NCBI GenBank assembly: GCA_018669005.1
Contig: JABJAL010000062.1
Coordinates: 1 to 41,212 of the forward strand
Direction of reading: 5' to 3'
From: Nitrospinaceae bacterium
GTDB taxonomy: Bacteria; UBA8248
DNA: 41,212 bases
In this document: positions 18,100 to 26,890 of the stretch, piece by piece
Numbering within the stretch: the first letter of the stretch is position 1
Layout: each line of letters begins with the position of its first letter
Made by a program: the position numbers and the translations under genes
Notes under the pieces: model-generated
Told to the model about the DNA's origin: nothing
What the model saw: only the letters and a program-made list of their open reading frames with translations
The model's database searches: none

Positions 18100-18369
18100 T
18101 TATTTCTCCTCACCAAAGCGGTTGTTAACCAAGGCTACAAGCTGCTCAACCGCGGTTTGGGCATCCTCTCCTTCGGCTCGAATCGTCAAATTCGATCCGC
18201 TAGGGGCGGCAAGCATCATCACTCCCATTATGCTTTTTCCGTCTACTTCTATATCCCGGCAAAACACAAAAATTTCACTGTCGAATTGAGTCGATAGTTG
18301 GGCAAATGCTGCCGCAGCCCGTGCATGTAAACCCATCTCGTTGGAAACAGTAACCGTTTTTTCCGGCAC
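18100..18369 (-). CDS. ptsH: HPr phosphocarrier protein (PTS)
   Basis: This 89-residue phosphocarrier has the active-site histidine H15 in GLHARAA (phosphorylated by enzyme I) and the regulatory serine S46 in GKSIMG (phosphorylated by HPr kinase). It would pass phosphate to the neighbouring EIIA. The start is GTG at 18369 with AGGA upstream. It is last in the hprK-EIIA-HPr cluster. No sugar permease (EIIB/C/D) is nearby, so a regulatory PTS is more likely than sugar uptake. Enzyme I (ptsI), often adjacent, is not in this window. Confidence 0.93.
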   Translation of the reverse strand: MPEKTVTVSNEMGLHARAAAAFAQLSTQFDSEIFVFCRDIEVDGKSIMGVMMLAAPSGSNLTIRAEGEDAQTAVEQLVALVNNRFGEEK

Positions 18370-18388
18370 AATTAGTCCTTTTTATATA

Positions 18389-18805
18389 TCAGTTCTTAGG
18401 ATGAGGTTTAAGAGATTCCAACATTTCGCTGGGTTGTGCCAAATTTCGCCTTCCGTATTCCACTAGAAAATTAGCTGCCTCATTTACAGTCATCCCTTTT
18501 ATGAAAGGTATTTTTAGCAACATTGGGAGATTAACTCCAGTGACAACCTCGACATCTAGGCGATTCAACATGGCCAAGGCTGTGTTGGTTGGCGTGCCTC
18601 CCATCATATCGGTCATGATGATAACGCCCTCTCCAGTATCGACCTCCTCGGTTGCTCTTTCGATCTGGGGGGCAAGTAGGTTTGGATCGTCATTCGTATG
18701 AAAACTTATGGCTTGCATTTGAGTCACCCCAGCCAAAACGGAGTCGGCCGCTTTCAACAGGGCCTCTGGTATGTCTCCATGTCCAACAACGACCAGGCCT
18801 ATCAT
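18389..18805 (-). CDS. PTS EIIA component, mannose/sorbose family
   Basis: This 138-residue EIIA-Man-fold protein carries the phosphorylatable histidine H9 (VVVGHGD) and the typical IIMTDMMGGTPTNTA loop. There is no EIIB domain and there are no transmembrane segments, so it is a stand-alone regulatory EIIA. It starts by ATGA overlap with the end of hprK and is followed 19 bp later by HPr. In deltaproteobacteria and alphaproteobacteria such sets link carbon or nitrogen status to regulation. The exact target here is unknown. Confidence 0.9.
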   Translation of the reverse strand: MIGLVVVGHGDIPEALLKAADSVLAGVTQMQAISFHTNDDPNLLAPQIERATEEVDTGEGVIIMTDMMGGTPTNTALAMLNRLDVEVVTGVNLPMLLKIPFIKGMTVNEAANFLVEYGRRNLAQPSEMLESLKPHPKN

Positions 18806-19785
18806 TTCCTCTCTCCGATAGTTTCGTCAGTGGAAGATTGGCGGGAATTTTCCATGGCGATATGGGCGGTTAGATTTCGGCTAAAGTCCAGCGCTGAGAA
18901 ATAACCCATTCTCTGTAATAGTCGATTCCGAGCGGCAACCTCGATCAAGGTGGGCACGTTTCGACCTGGTGCCACGGGGATTCGCACGAGAGGAAGTGGC
19001 TTATCCAGAATATCTTTAGAATCCATGTCTATTCCAAGTCGATCAAAGGATTGCTCTGAATTCCAAGGAACGAGTTCTACTATCATTTCTACATTTTTTT
19101 CGTAACGAATTGCCACGACACCAAAAAGATCCTTGATGTTGAGGATGCCAAGGCCGCGAACCTCAAGGTGGTGTTTGAGGAGATCCGTGCTCTCTCCCAC
19201 AAGTTCTTGTCCTCTGAGGTGTATATCCACGATATCGTCTGCCACAAGGCGGTGCCCTCTAGTAACGAGGTGGAGCGCGCATTCGCTTTTGCCGATGCCG
19301 CTCTTGCCCTGAATAAGAATGCCAACGCCATAGAGGTCTACAAGTACGCCGTGCATATGCGCGCGCGGAGCAAGACGAGATTCTAGGTATTCGAGGAGAT
19401 GAGGCAATACTTCTCGTCCTGGGTGAATCGAGCGAATTACGGGGACATTGGCTTTGTCCGCCAGTTTTTCAATGCCCTCAGGCATGGCCTCCTCTCCCCT
19501 TCCGCCGGTAATAAGTACGGCGCACAGAGGAAGGCTAAAAAACTTCACAACAGCCTCGGTCCGTGACGACTCTCCTAGGCTCTTAAGGTAGGAAAGTTCG
19601 GTATGCCCCCAAACCTGTATTCGATCAGGATGGATTGGGCTCAAATAACCTGTCAGGGCCAAACCGTTCTTCTGGAACTGCGATTGGGAAATTTTTCTGG
19701 AAAGTCCACCCTTTCCACCAAGTAAAACAAGATCCAGGTCTTCTCGCAGATCCTCGAAGAATTGGGAGACGGACAGGAGGGTCAT
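18802..19785 (-). CDS. hprK: HPr kinase/phosphorylase
   Basis: This 327-residue bifunctional enzyme phosphorylates and dephosphorylates HPr at Ser46. The catalytic half holds H145 (MHGVLVD), Walker A GKSGIGKS (160-167) and the VADDIVDI segment that follows. The N-terminal domain (about 1-130) has the usual HprK fold with SRKIS near 29-33. GAGG precedes the ATG at 19785. It overlaps the EIIA start by 4 bp (ATGA), indicating translational coupling. Its target serine is present in the HPr encoded two genes away, so the regulatory circuit is complete in this respect. Confidence 0.93.
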   Translation of the reverse strand: MTLLSVSQFFEDLREDLDLVLLGGKGGLSRKISQSQFQKNGLALTGYLSPIHPDRIQVWGHTELSYLKSLGESSRTEAVVKFFSLPLCAVLITGGRGEEAMPEGIEKLADKANVPVIRSIHPGREVLPHLLEYLESRLAPRAHMHGVLVDLYGVGILIQGKSGIGKSECALHLVTRGHRLVADDIVDIHLRGQELVGESTDLLKHHLEVRGLGILNIKDLFGVVAIRYEKNVEMIVELVPWNSEQSFDRLGIDMDSKDILDKPLPLVRIPVAPGRNVPTLIEVAARNRLLQRMGYFSALDFSRNLTAHIAMENSRQSSTDETIGERK

Positions 19786-20202
19786 ATAAACCTCAAATTT
19801 TACAGGAAATTATGAAAATCAATTAGGGAGGGCGGAATTTTATGAATATTCAACACTTCTCGGAGATAGATGAAAGTAGGGTTTCCTAATTCTGGGAGCC
19901 GTCTCCGGTACGGCCCTCAACTTCAAATATCTATAATGATGAGTGGTAAAGTATGTGCCTTACCAATATTGATATTATAGTCAATTTTAGTGAAAAGATC
20001 ATTTCTCAAAGAGCCTATAAAAGGCAAATGTCCAACAAAAAACAAACATTGCCATAATTATCAGTTTCTTATGTTGTTTATTCTAGAAAGTGTCGATGTG
20101 TTTTGATTCAATCTATTGATAAATAACTAGAAATTTGAAAAGTTGGAGCGGATTCTTGCTGTTTCGATGATTGGAGCGAATAAATATCAAACATGGAAAA
20201 AT
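19786..20202. other. Intergenic gap between rpoN and hprK
   Basis: About 417 bp, AT-rich, with no supported gene. In many Proteobacteria, ribosome hibernation factor (hpf) and ptsN genes lie between rpoN and hprK; neither is visible here. A GGGAGCCGT...ACGGCCCT hairpin at 19894-19917 lacks a T run, so it is not called a terminator. Confidence 0.5.
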
Positions 20203-21648
20203 CTAGCGGTATTCACGTCGATTGCTCGCCGATAGTATTCGAAGTTCTTTTCGGTATTTCGTAACTGTTCGTCTGGCGATGACAACATCCATTTCCCGAA
20301 GTTTTTCCACTACTTGTTGGTCTGTAAGTGGCTTGTGTTTGTCTTCATCCTCGATAATTTGGCGGATTTTCTCTTTTACCGCCACCGAGGAGGTGTTACC
20401 CCCGCCAATTGAGACAAGGCCACTATGGAAAAAATACTTGAAGTTAAATACACCACGCGGCGTTTCCATATATTTGCCAGTTGTCACCCGGCTGACCGTG
20501 GACTCATGCATCTCGATGTCCTCGGCGACATCTCTAAGCACCAGTGGTTTGAGGTGGCTCACGCCATGTTCAAGAAACTCTCTTTGAAAAGAGACGATAC
20601 TTTCTGAGACTTTCAAAATCGTTGCCCGTCGCTGCTCAATGCTTTTGACAAACCATAGAGCCGCGCGTACCCGTTCCTCTATATATTTTCTTGTCTCTGT
20701 TGATACCTCATTCCGCCTTGATGCCATTTTGCGGTAGGTGGGACTGATCCTTAGAGGCGGGAGCCCATCGTCGTTCAGAATTACCTCAAAGCCTTCACCG
20801 CGCCGGATAACGGTCACGTCGGGCTCTGCAACCTCTACTCTCTCTTGAGTGAATCTGCCCCCTGGCTGCGGATTGAGGGTGCGGATAATATCGAATGCTG
20901 ATCGAATTTTCTCGGAAGTAGTCTTAAATGTACGTGCCAGTTTAGCTACATTTTTCTCCTGGATATTCTCAATCTGCTCCTCAATAAGACGCTTGGCGAT
21001 GGGAATCAACGCCTGAAACTCCTCGTCGGGAATTTCCAGCAGATTCAGTTGAATTAGTAAACATTCGCTGAGGTTACGTGCGCCCACCCCCGGTGGGTCG
21101 AGGGATTGTACGAGAGCAAGCGCCTCCTCTAAATCAGCGGATTCATGTTCTGTATCAGAGAAGAGTTCCTCAAGGGGGATCTGGAGGTAGCCCGTATCCT
21201 CGATATTCCAAATGATTTTTTGAGCCAAGGACATTACGATTTCGCTGGCCAAGCTAAGTTTAAGTTGCCATTCAAGATGTTCGTGCAATGACTCTGGAAT
21301 CGCGACCGTCTGCTCGAATGTCGGAAAATCTTCATTGCCTGCGGGTGCGGAAAAGTTATCCAGCCCGTAATTGTCGTGAACTATATTTTCCCAATCAATT
21401 TCAACCTCACCTCGCTCGTCGGTTTCCGTATCAGGAAGATCGTCGCGAACCTCAGGCATGTCCCCATCATCGATTTCCTTAATTTCGTCGGTATTTTCTT
21501 CTAGAACAGGATTTTCCATCAATTCTTGTTGAACAGCCTGTTGAAGCTCGAGTCGAGCCATGGGTAAAAGCCCGATGGCCTGCTGCAGCATCGCAGTCAT
21601 GACTAACCGTTGCTCGGCTCTCTGCACCATTCTGGGCTGAAGCGACAC
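20203..21648 (-). CDS. rpoN: RNA polymerase sigma-54 factor
   Basis: This 481-residue sigma-54 has the expected order: N-terminal Gln/Leu-rich activator-interacting region (about 8-45: QRLVMTAMLQQAIGLL and QQELMENPVLEE), acidic region II (about 50-95), core-binding domain (about 100-250), helix-turn-helix region, and the C-terminal RpoN box read here as ARRTVTKYR. It directs RNA polymerase to -24/-12 promoters and needs AAA+ activators. The GTG start at 21648 follows GGAGA. It sits just after lptB (34 bp), the lptA-lptB-rpoN order known from Proteobacteria. Confidence 0.96.
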   Translation of the reverse strand: MSLQPRMVQRAEQRLVMTAMLQQAIGLLPMARLELQQAVQQELMENPVLEENTDEIKEIDDGDMPEVRDDLPDTETDERGEVEIDWENIVHDNYGLDNFSAPAGNEDFPTFEQTVAIPESLHEHLEWQLKLSLASEIVMSLAQKIIWNIEDTGYLQIPLEELFSDTEHESADLEEALALVQSLDPPGVGARNLSECLLIQLNLLEIPDEEFQALIPIAKRLIEEQIENIQEKNVAKLARTFKTTSEKIRSAFDIIRTLNPQPGGRFTQERVEVAEPDVTVIRRGEGFEVILNDDGLPPLRISPTYRKMASRRNEVSTETRKYIEERVRAALWFVKSIEQRRATILKVSESIVSFQREFLEHGVSHLKPLVLRDVAEDIEMHESTVSRVTTGKYMETPRGVFNFKYFFHSGLVSIGGGNTSSVAVKEKIRQIIEDEDKHKPLTDQQVVEKLREMDVVIARRTVTKYRKELRILSASNRREYR

Positions 21649-21682
21649 GATAAAATCTCCTGCTACAATTTCGAAAACTACA

Positions 21683-22453
21683 CTACAGTTTGAAACTGTC
21701 TCCTAGATATACGCTCCGAGCCTGATCGCTAGCTGCGATCAAGTCTGGGGTTCCCGACTCAAGTATCTTCCCTTCGTTGATGATATATGCCCTATCGGCG
21801 GTTTGTAGTGCTTCCCTAACATTATGGTCAGTTAGAAGAATGCCAATTCCCCGCTCCTTAAGACGCATAATTATGTTCTGAATATCGTGTACGACGATTG
21901 GATCAATGCCGGCGAAAGGCTCGTCGAGCAATATAAATGATGGCGACGCCGCAAGCGCCCGTGCTATTTCTACACGGCGCCGCTCTCCGCCTGACAGAGC
22001 AAATCCTTTAGAGCTACGGATATGAGTAATATTCAAATCTTCTAATAATTCCTCACTTCTCTCTTTTCGTGTGATTCGACTCAGTGGCATCAATTCGAGG
22101 ACGGCCTTGATGTTTTCCTCCACGCTAAGGCGCCTGAACACTGATGCTTCTTGAGGAAGATAACTCACACCCATCCTCGCTCGCTGGTACATAGGTGTGT
22201 CGGTGATTGGCTGGGAATCGAGATAAACGGCTCCATCCTCAGGATCGATTAGTCCAACGATCATATAGAAAATTGTAGTCTTTCCAGCACCATTAGGTCC
22301 TAGGAGCCCAACAATTTCTCCTGGATGTACTTCGAGGTCTACCTTGTCTACAACTCGCCGCCCACCGTAGCTCTTGACGAGGGCCTTAGCGTTTAGGCTC
22401 TTGTGGCGAATTTCGATGGGAGGAGTGACTTGGGCGTTTCTGTTATTTTCCAT
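21683..22453 (-). CDS. lptB: LPS export ABC transporter ATP-binding protein LptB
   Basis: This ABC ATPase (256 residues) powers LPS extraction from the inner membrane through LptFG. Walker [13 protein letters not shown], signature [15 protein letters not shown], Walker [14 protein letters not shown] and the switch histidine in LLTDHNVRE are all present. I chose the ATG at 22453 (MENNRNAQV), which overlaps the lptA stop by 11 bp. An upstream extension in the same frame to 22519 is Pro-rich and lies inside lptA, so it is unlikely. LptF/LptG are not in the window. Confidence 0.95.
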   Translation of the reverse strand: MENNRNAQVTPPIEIRHKSLNAKALVKSYGGRRVVDKVDLEVHPGEIVGLLGPNGAGKTTIFYMIVGLIDPEDGAVYLDSQPITDTPMYQRARMGVSYLPQEASVFRRLSVEENIKAVLELMPLSRITRKERSEELLEDLNITHIRSSKGFALSGGERRRVEIARALAASPSFILLDEPFAGIDPIVVHDIQNIIMRLKERGIGILLTDHNVREALQTADRAYIINEGKILESGTPDLIAASDQARSVYLGDSFKL

Positions 22454-23150
22454 TAGATCCGGTGGTGGCGGTTTTGGGCGCGGTGTTGTTGGTAGGCTCG
22501 TTCGGGTACAAGGTGACACTCACTCGCCTCTTTTTGTTCCCATAAACGATTGTGCGCCCTTCCCTCAAATATATTTCGATTTTCGTACCAATGACCTGGT
22601 TGTTTTTCTCCCAGGCACGGGGGTTTCCAGTAAGAATGGCGATTCCCTTTGATTCGGCATAATCAAGCCGATCACCCGCAGCATATTTATTTTTACCTTG
22701 ATTGATTAATACGTTTCCTGTGGCGACCAATCGATCCACTGAACCCGGATCTGAGCCACCAAGATTTTTCCCCTGGGAGGAAGTTGACGTTTGTTTGGAT
22801 GCTCCCCCCGCTCCGGCATTTGCTGTCGCCGAAAGCGAACTCTTCTTCTTGACATATACCTCAAGGCGGTCCGACTTTATTTCCATTTCTCCCTGAATGG
22901 CTGATACCTCACCTATGAATACAATTAAATTTTTCTTGTTGTAGGCCTCCATTCGATTGGAGGTGATGTAGATCGGCTCTTTCTTGTCGCTCTTGGGTCC
23001 AGATATTTGCTTCGCAGGAGGCGAAACAGCTTGGGCGCTTTCAATTGAAATCGACATCGATGCAGATGTGGCAAAAATAAAAAAGAACGCAATAAGGATT
23101 ATTTTCGTAACGTGAAAACCACATGTTCTACAATTAGAACACAGTTTCAA
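22443..23150 (-). CDS. lptA: LptA-like periplasmic LPS transport protein (OstA domain)
   Basis: This 235-residue exported protein has a signal-type hydrophobic segment (about 15-32, [14 protein letters not shown]) and an OstA/LptA beta-jellyroll domain from about 58 to 215 ([21 protein letters not shown] and the later [11 protein letters not shown] repeat-type strands). A Gly/Ser/Ala-rich insertion interrupts the fold at about 105-135. LptA bridges LptC and LptD to carry LPS across the periplasm. The TTG start at 23150 overlaps the lptC stop (TTGA) and has AAGGGAG upstream. No ATG alternative would keep the signal peptide. Confidence 0.88.
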   Translation of the reverse strand: MKLCSNCRTCGFHVTKIILIAFFFIFATSASMSISIESAQAVSPPAKQISGPKSDKKEPIYITSNRMEAYNKKNLIVFIGEVSAIQGEMEIKSDRLEVYVKKKSSLSATANAGAGGASKQTSTSSQGKNLGGSDPGSVDRLVATGNVLINQGKNKYAAGDRLDYAESKGIAILTGNPRAWEKNNQVIGTKIEIYLREGRTIVYGNKKRRVSVTLYPNEPTNNTAPKTATTGSNGK

Positions 23151-23797
23151 GGCGTACTCCCTTCAGGCGAAGGCGGTCCACTCTGCGGAAGCAAAGTAAG
23201 AGTGGTTTGCTTCGGCTTGGCGGCGAAAGCGTTAGCTCCTGTGTTGTAAATTACAGCTTTAACTCTATGGTTCAAGGCATACAATCCGGTGTCTGTTTGG
23301 CCATGAAGTCCAACACCGGTTAGATTAAATGAATTGCCCTCTAAAAGAATTTTTGCGTCAGTATCAATTCTTTTGTCCTTAGGTCTGAATCTAAGCGAAT
23401 CTGTGTGGAGAGTGTAGCCGGCAGAGGTCTTGATAAGCACGTTGCCCCTGATGAGCATATTCCGGCTATCGGTCTCCATCTCTCCTTTATCAGCAGTAAT
23501 ATCTAGTGGTTTCCCATTTTTCGGGTAATAACGAATATGAATGGTTTCAAGTTCCGTTAAATTTTTCTTGCGATAAATCTTGGCAGTATTCGCCCACATT
23601 TCCCAATTTTTATTACCTTGTTTATTTTGGACCACATGCATCTGATCTATCGTTAAATCTGCATCGGACCCTATTATTGAGATATTTTTTGCCTTGAGAT
23701 CGAATGTCGAAGGCAGAAGAAGAAAATATGTAAAAACCCCTCCGATGAGAAGAATTAATACCAGGATAAAAGGACGTAGCCAGCGACTCAAATTCAT
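23147..23797 (-). CDS. lptC: LPS export system protein LptC
   Basis: This 216-residue protein has a single N-terminal membrane anchor (about 9-28) and a periplasmic LptC jellyroll (about 45-190), recognisable from strands such as ITADKGEMETDSRNMLIRGNV. It accepts LPS from LptB2FG and passes it to LptA. It overlaps lptA by 4 bp and heads the lptC-lptA-lptB-rpoN run. The genes often found upstream (kdsC/kdsD) are replaced here by tsaE. Pairwise identity to E. coli LptC would be low; context and topology carry the call. Confidence 0.85.
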   Translation of the reverse strand: MNLSRWLRPFILVLILLIGGVFTYFLLLPSTFDLKAKNISIIGSDADLTIDQMHVVQNKQGNKNWEMWANTAKIYRKKNLTELETIHIRYYPKNGKPLDITADKGEMETDSRNMLIRGNVLIKTSAGYTLHTDSLRFRPKDKRIDTDAKILLEGNSFNLTGVGLHGQTDTGLYALNHRVKAVIYNTGANAFAAKPKQTTLTLLPQSGPPSPEGSTP

Positions 23798-24008
23798 AGT
23801 GTCTTCCGTGATGAAGATATTGCATCAATTCTAAATGAAATATTTCATTATGAATTTATTGATATTTGCTCATCATAATGTCATAACTGCTTTCGATTTG
23901 GCCTGAACTTCACTAGGCATCTAGTAATACTTGCAAATGTAATGCCTAAAGCACGATGCCACAAACTGATTTGGAATGTAAAGTGAAATCAAAGGTATGC
24001 AGTCTGAT

Positions 24009-24449
24009 TTATTCACCTCTTTTACGTATTTGAATCTTACGACGGTTTTCATCCACTATTTCTATGAAAACTTCCGTGCTGGAAGATATCTTTTGAAGAG
24101 AAAGCCGGTCTGCCCACTCTATGAGGAGCAAACTACCGGAATCGCCCCATTCATCCAACCCGAGGTCCTCGGGTGCCGCATTCTTGGGTAATCGATAGAG
24201 ATCCACATGACTAACCGGCGGTACGGTGGGGTGATGTTGGATATAAACGTAGGTAGGACTACGTACTACCCTGTTTTCACCCCCCGGGAGAGCGTGAATT
24301 ACTCCTCTGGCGAAAACAGATTTGCCTGCTCCGAGATCCCCATAAAGCAAGACCACATCACCGGCCGTCAAAGATTTGGCTAAATCACGCCCGCAAGCTT
24401 CTGTTTCCTCAGCTGAGGAACTTTCTTTGGTAAACGAGGTCGGATTCAG
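24009..24449 (-). CDS. tsaE: tRNA N6-threonylcarbamoyladenosine biosynthesis ATPase TsaE (apparent CTG start)
   Basis: TsaE is the P-loop ATPase that, with TsaB and TsaD, makes t6A37 on tRNAs. Walker A GDLGAGKS, SPTYVY, HVDLYRL and IEWADRL are present. ATG/GTG/TTG-only start rules begin the frame at a TTG (24371), which cuts the N-terminal strand and helix typical of TsaE. The frame stays open upstream and encodes that part (SFTKESSSAEETEACGRDLA). The only start-like codon with a good ribosome site is CTG at 24449, 6 bp after GGGGAG (24456-24461). This yields 146 residues, the normal family size. It follows the nnr stop by 3 bp. Confidence 0.88.
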   Translation of the reverse strand: MNPTSFTKESSSAEETEACGRDLAKSLTAGDVVLLYGDLGAGKSVFARGVIHALPGGENRVVRSPTYVYIQHHPTVPPVSHVDLYRLPKNAAPEDLGLDEWGDSGSLLLIEWADRLSLQKISSSTEVFIEIVDENRRKIQIRKRGE

Positions 24450-24452
24450 AGT

Positions 24453-26021
24453 TCACTCCCCTTTTTCAATATTTAGAATACACGCCCTTGCACGAGGAAT
24501 TTGAGGGAGTAAATCCGTTGCCGTGAGACCTATTCCGCCAATTTGAGAAGTTGCAATATCTCCGGCCAAACCATGAAGATAGGTACCTACGACCATGGCT
24601 TTTTCTCCCGAAAGGCCCTGCGCAAGAAGGGCACCGATCACACCGGCTAAGACATCTCCCGTACCCCCCGATGCGAGAGCTGGATTTCCCGTGGGGTTTA
24701 ACCACGCATTACCGCTTGGTGATGCATTAATGGTGCGTGCCCCTTTGAGCGCGATATGAACTTTGTGGCCCACCGCAAAATCAATGGCCACCGAAACCCT
24801 GTCAGTTTGCACCTCAGCAACACTTATCCGATTCAAGCGGGCCATCTCGCCAGGATGAGGTGTAAGTATTAGACCGCCTCTCATTCCTGCAAGCGCAGTA
24901 ATATCCTGTGAAAGTGCATTTAGCCCATCAGCGTCTAATACAATTGGAATTTCGATGTGTTGTATGAGTTGATGAACTAATTCCATGGTACGGGGATGTG
25001 TCGAAATACCAGGACCGACAATCATGGCATCCATGGCTGCCGAAGTCTCTAAAATGGATTCGAATGCCGAGGCATCAATTGTCCCGGACGAAGTGGCGGG
25101 GAGAGAGAGGGTCATGATTTCCGGCGGGCCTGACTCCACGGCATATGCCAGATTTTCGGGCACCGCTAAAGTAACCTTCCCTGCTCCGGCTCGAAGACCG
25201 GCAGAGGCTGCCATAATCGCGGCCCCCATCATTCCTTTTGAACCCGAAACAACTAACAGGTTACCTGCGTCCCCCTTGTGGGCGTCGAATTTTCTTTGTG
25301 GAAGAAAAGCCGCAACATCTCCCCGGTCTACTAGCTGCAGTGGAATGTTTTCTTCCTCGACGCACTGGCGAGGGATTCCGATATCGGCGAGAGAAATCTC
25401 TCCGCAGAGCCCCGCAGCGGGCATTAAAAAATGCCCGCGCTTATAGGCACCAAAAGTAATAGTAAGTTCAGAGACAAGATGCGGTGGCGTTGCTGCGCCC
25501 GTTGTTGAATCCAAGCCAGAGGGAATATCAAGCGCCACTACGCGTGTTTTGACCTCAGATAACGCCGTGAGCGATTCTCCCACGATGCCTCTAGCAGGGG
25601 GCGTAAAGCCTGTTCCCAGGATGGCGTCCACAACAATTTCGCTGTGGATGGCCGCAGATCTTAGGCGAGGGATATCCTCCCCAGTCAAAATACTCTCGAC
25701 CGGAAGACCCATTTCATTTAGAATGTTTAGGAAAACAGCAGAGTCCCCAGAGGCGTCCTCTGGGGAAAAGAGTGCTTGAACACGTACATCTGCACCAAGA
25801 TTCTGAAGATGGCGAGCGATTACAAAACCATCCCCCCCGTTTTTTCCTTTGCCGGCAACAACGAGGACACGGAGGCCCGGCTTTCCGAAATGCTCCCACG
25901 TAATTTGAGCGGCGCGCGCGCCCGCGGTTTCCATAAGAGCGGCCGATGGAATCCCGTAGTTTTCGATAGCACGCTCGTCAATTCGGCGCATCTCCTCGGC
26001 GCTAACAAGAGGATGTGCCAT
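24453..26021 (-). CDS. nnr: Bifunctional NAD(P)H-hydrate repair enzyme (epimerase + dehydratase)
   Basis: This 522-residue fusion repairs damaged nicotinamide cofactors. The N-terminal YjeF/NAXE epimerase domain (about 1-215) has GKGKNGGDGF and DAILGTGF motifs. The C-terminal NAXD ADP/ATP-dependent dehydratase (about 235-515) has VSGSKGMMGAA, LDADGLNAL, TPHPGEMARL and ASGGTGDVLAGVIG. It converts R- and S-NAD(P)HX back to NAD(P)H. It sits between pdxJ (1-bp gap) and tsaE (3-bp gap). This is a common bacterial neighbourhood, though acpS, often between pdxJ and nnr, is missing. Confidence 0.95.
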   Translation of the reverse strand: MAHPLVSAEEMRRIDERAIENYGIPSAALMETAGARAAQITWEHFGKPGLRVLVVAGKGKNGGDGFVIARHLQNLGADVRVQALFSPEDASGDSAVFLNILNEMGLPVESILTGEDIPRLRSAAIHSEIVVDAILGTGFTPPARGIVGESLTALSEVKTRVVALDIPSGLDSTTGAATPPHLVSELTITFGAYKRGHFLMPAAGLCGEISLADIGIPRQCVEEENIPLQLVDRGDVAAFLPQRKFDAHKGDAGNLLVVSGSKGMMGAAIMAASAGLRAGAGKVTLAVPENLAYAVESGPPEIMTLSLPATSSGTIDASAFESILETSAAMDAMIVGPGISTHPRTMELVHQLIQHIEIPIVLDADGLNALSQDITALAGMRGGLILTPHPGEMARLNRISVAEVQTDRVSVAIDFAVGHKVHIALKGARTINASPSGNAWLNPTGNPALASGGTGDVLAGVIGALLAQGLSGEKAMVVGTYLHGLAGDIATSQIGGIGLTATDLLPQIPRARACILNIEKGE

Positions 26022-26022
26022 G

Positions 26023-26742
26023 TCAGTGCCTCTCGACTAGACGTGTCATTTCTCGCACCGCCTCTTCAAATCCAGCAAATATGGCATGCGATACTATACT
26101 GTGCCCGATGTTTAACTCCTCGAAATGGGGCAGCGCGGCAATAGGTTCGACATTCAAGTAGGTCAAGCCGTGGCCAGCATGAACACCCAACCCCAGGCGG
26201 TGTGCCTGCTCAGAGGAATCACGAAGGGCGGAAATTTCGTTTTTAATATCCTCCCTCCCCCGGGCTTCCGAATAAGCTGCCGTATTTAATTCGATGTAAT
26301 GTGCGCCAAGTTTATGTGCCGCCTCAATTTGAAGAGGGCTCGGGTCAATAAATAGGCTAACCGTAATTCCGGCTTCACGAAGTGGGTTTATGATGGCAGG
26401 TAGGCGATCTATTTGAGAGACGGTATCCAGGCCGCCTTCAGTCGTCACTTCCTCTCGGCGCTCGGGAACGAGAGTCACTTGGTCCGGCCTGCACTCAAGG
26501 GCGATTTCTCTCATTTCCTCGACCGGGGCCATCTCGAGATTGAGTTTTCCTCGTACAACTTTTCGAATTATCTGCAGATCCCTATCTTGGATATGTCGTC
26601 GGTCCTCTCTGAGGTGAATCGTAATTCCAATCGCACCCGCCCGCTCTGCGATAAGCGCAGCCGCAACGGGGTCTGGCTCATTTGTTTGGCGTGCCTGGCG
26701 GACTGTGGCGACATGGTCGACGTTCACACAAAGTTTGGGCAT
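26023..26742 (-). CDS. pdxJ: Pyridoxine 5'-phosphate synthase
   Basis: This 239-residue TIM-barrel enzyme condenses 1-deoxy-D-xylulose 5-phosphate with 3-amino-2-oxopropyl phosphate to make pyridoxine 5'-phosphate (vitamin B6). The N-terminal [19 protein letters not shown] is diagnostic, together with [18 protein letters not shown], the [10 protein letters not shown] region and [12 protein letters not shown]. Length matches the family. GGAG precedes the ATG. It stands directly upstream of nnr. Confidence 0.97.
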   Translation of the reverse strand: MPKLCVNVDHVATVRQARQTNEPDPVAAALIAERAGAIGITIHLREDRRHIQDRDLQIIRKVVRGKLNLEMAPVEEMREIALECRPDQVTLVPERREEVTTEGGLDTVSQIDRLPAIINPLREAGITVSLFIDPSPLQIEAAHKLGAHYIELNTAAYSEARGREDIKNEISALRDSSEQAHRLGLGVHAGHGLTYLNVEPIAALPHFEELNIGHSIVSHAIFAGFEEAVREMTRLVERH

Positions 26743-26890
26743 GACTGCACTCCGGGAAAATCAACAGAACATTGGCTCACCATACTAAAAGCATAGCGGT
26801 AGTGATTATATCGAACTAGGGGAGCTAGTGCCTCTCGCACAAATCAAGCAAGATCCTATTTCCACAAAACAGTGTGCGGGAGGGGGAATA

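Noticed and set aside
19894-19917. Terminator between rpoN and hprK
   Set aside because: The hairpin arms pair, but no T run follows on either strand.
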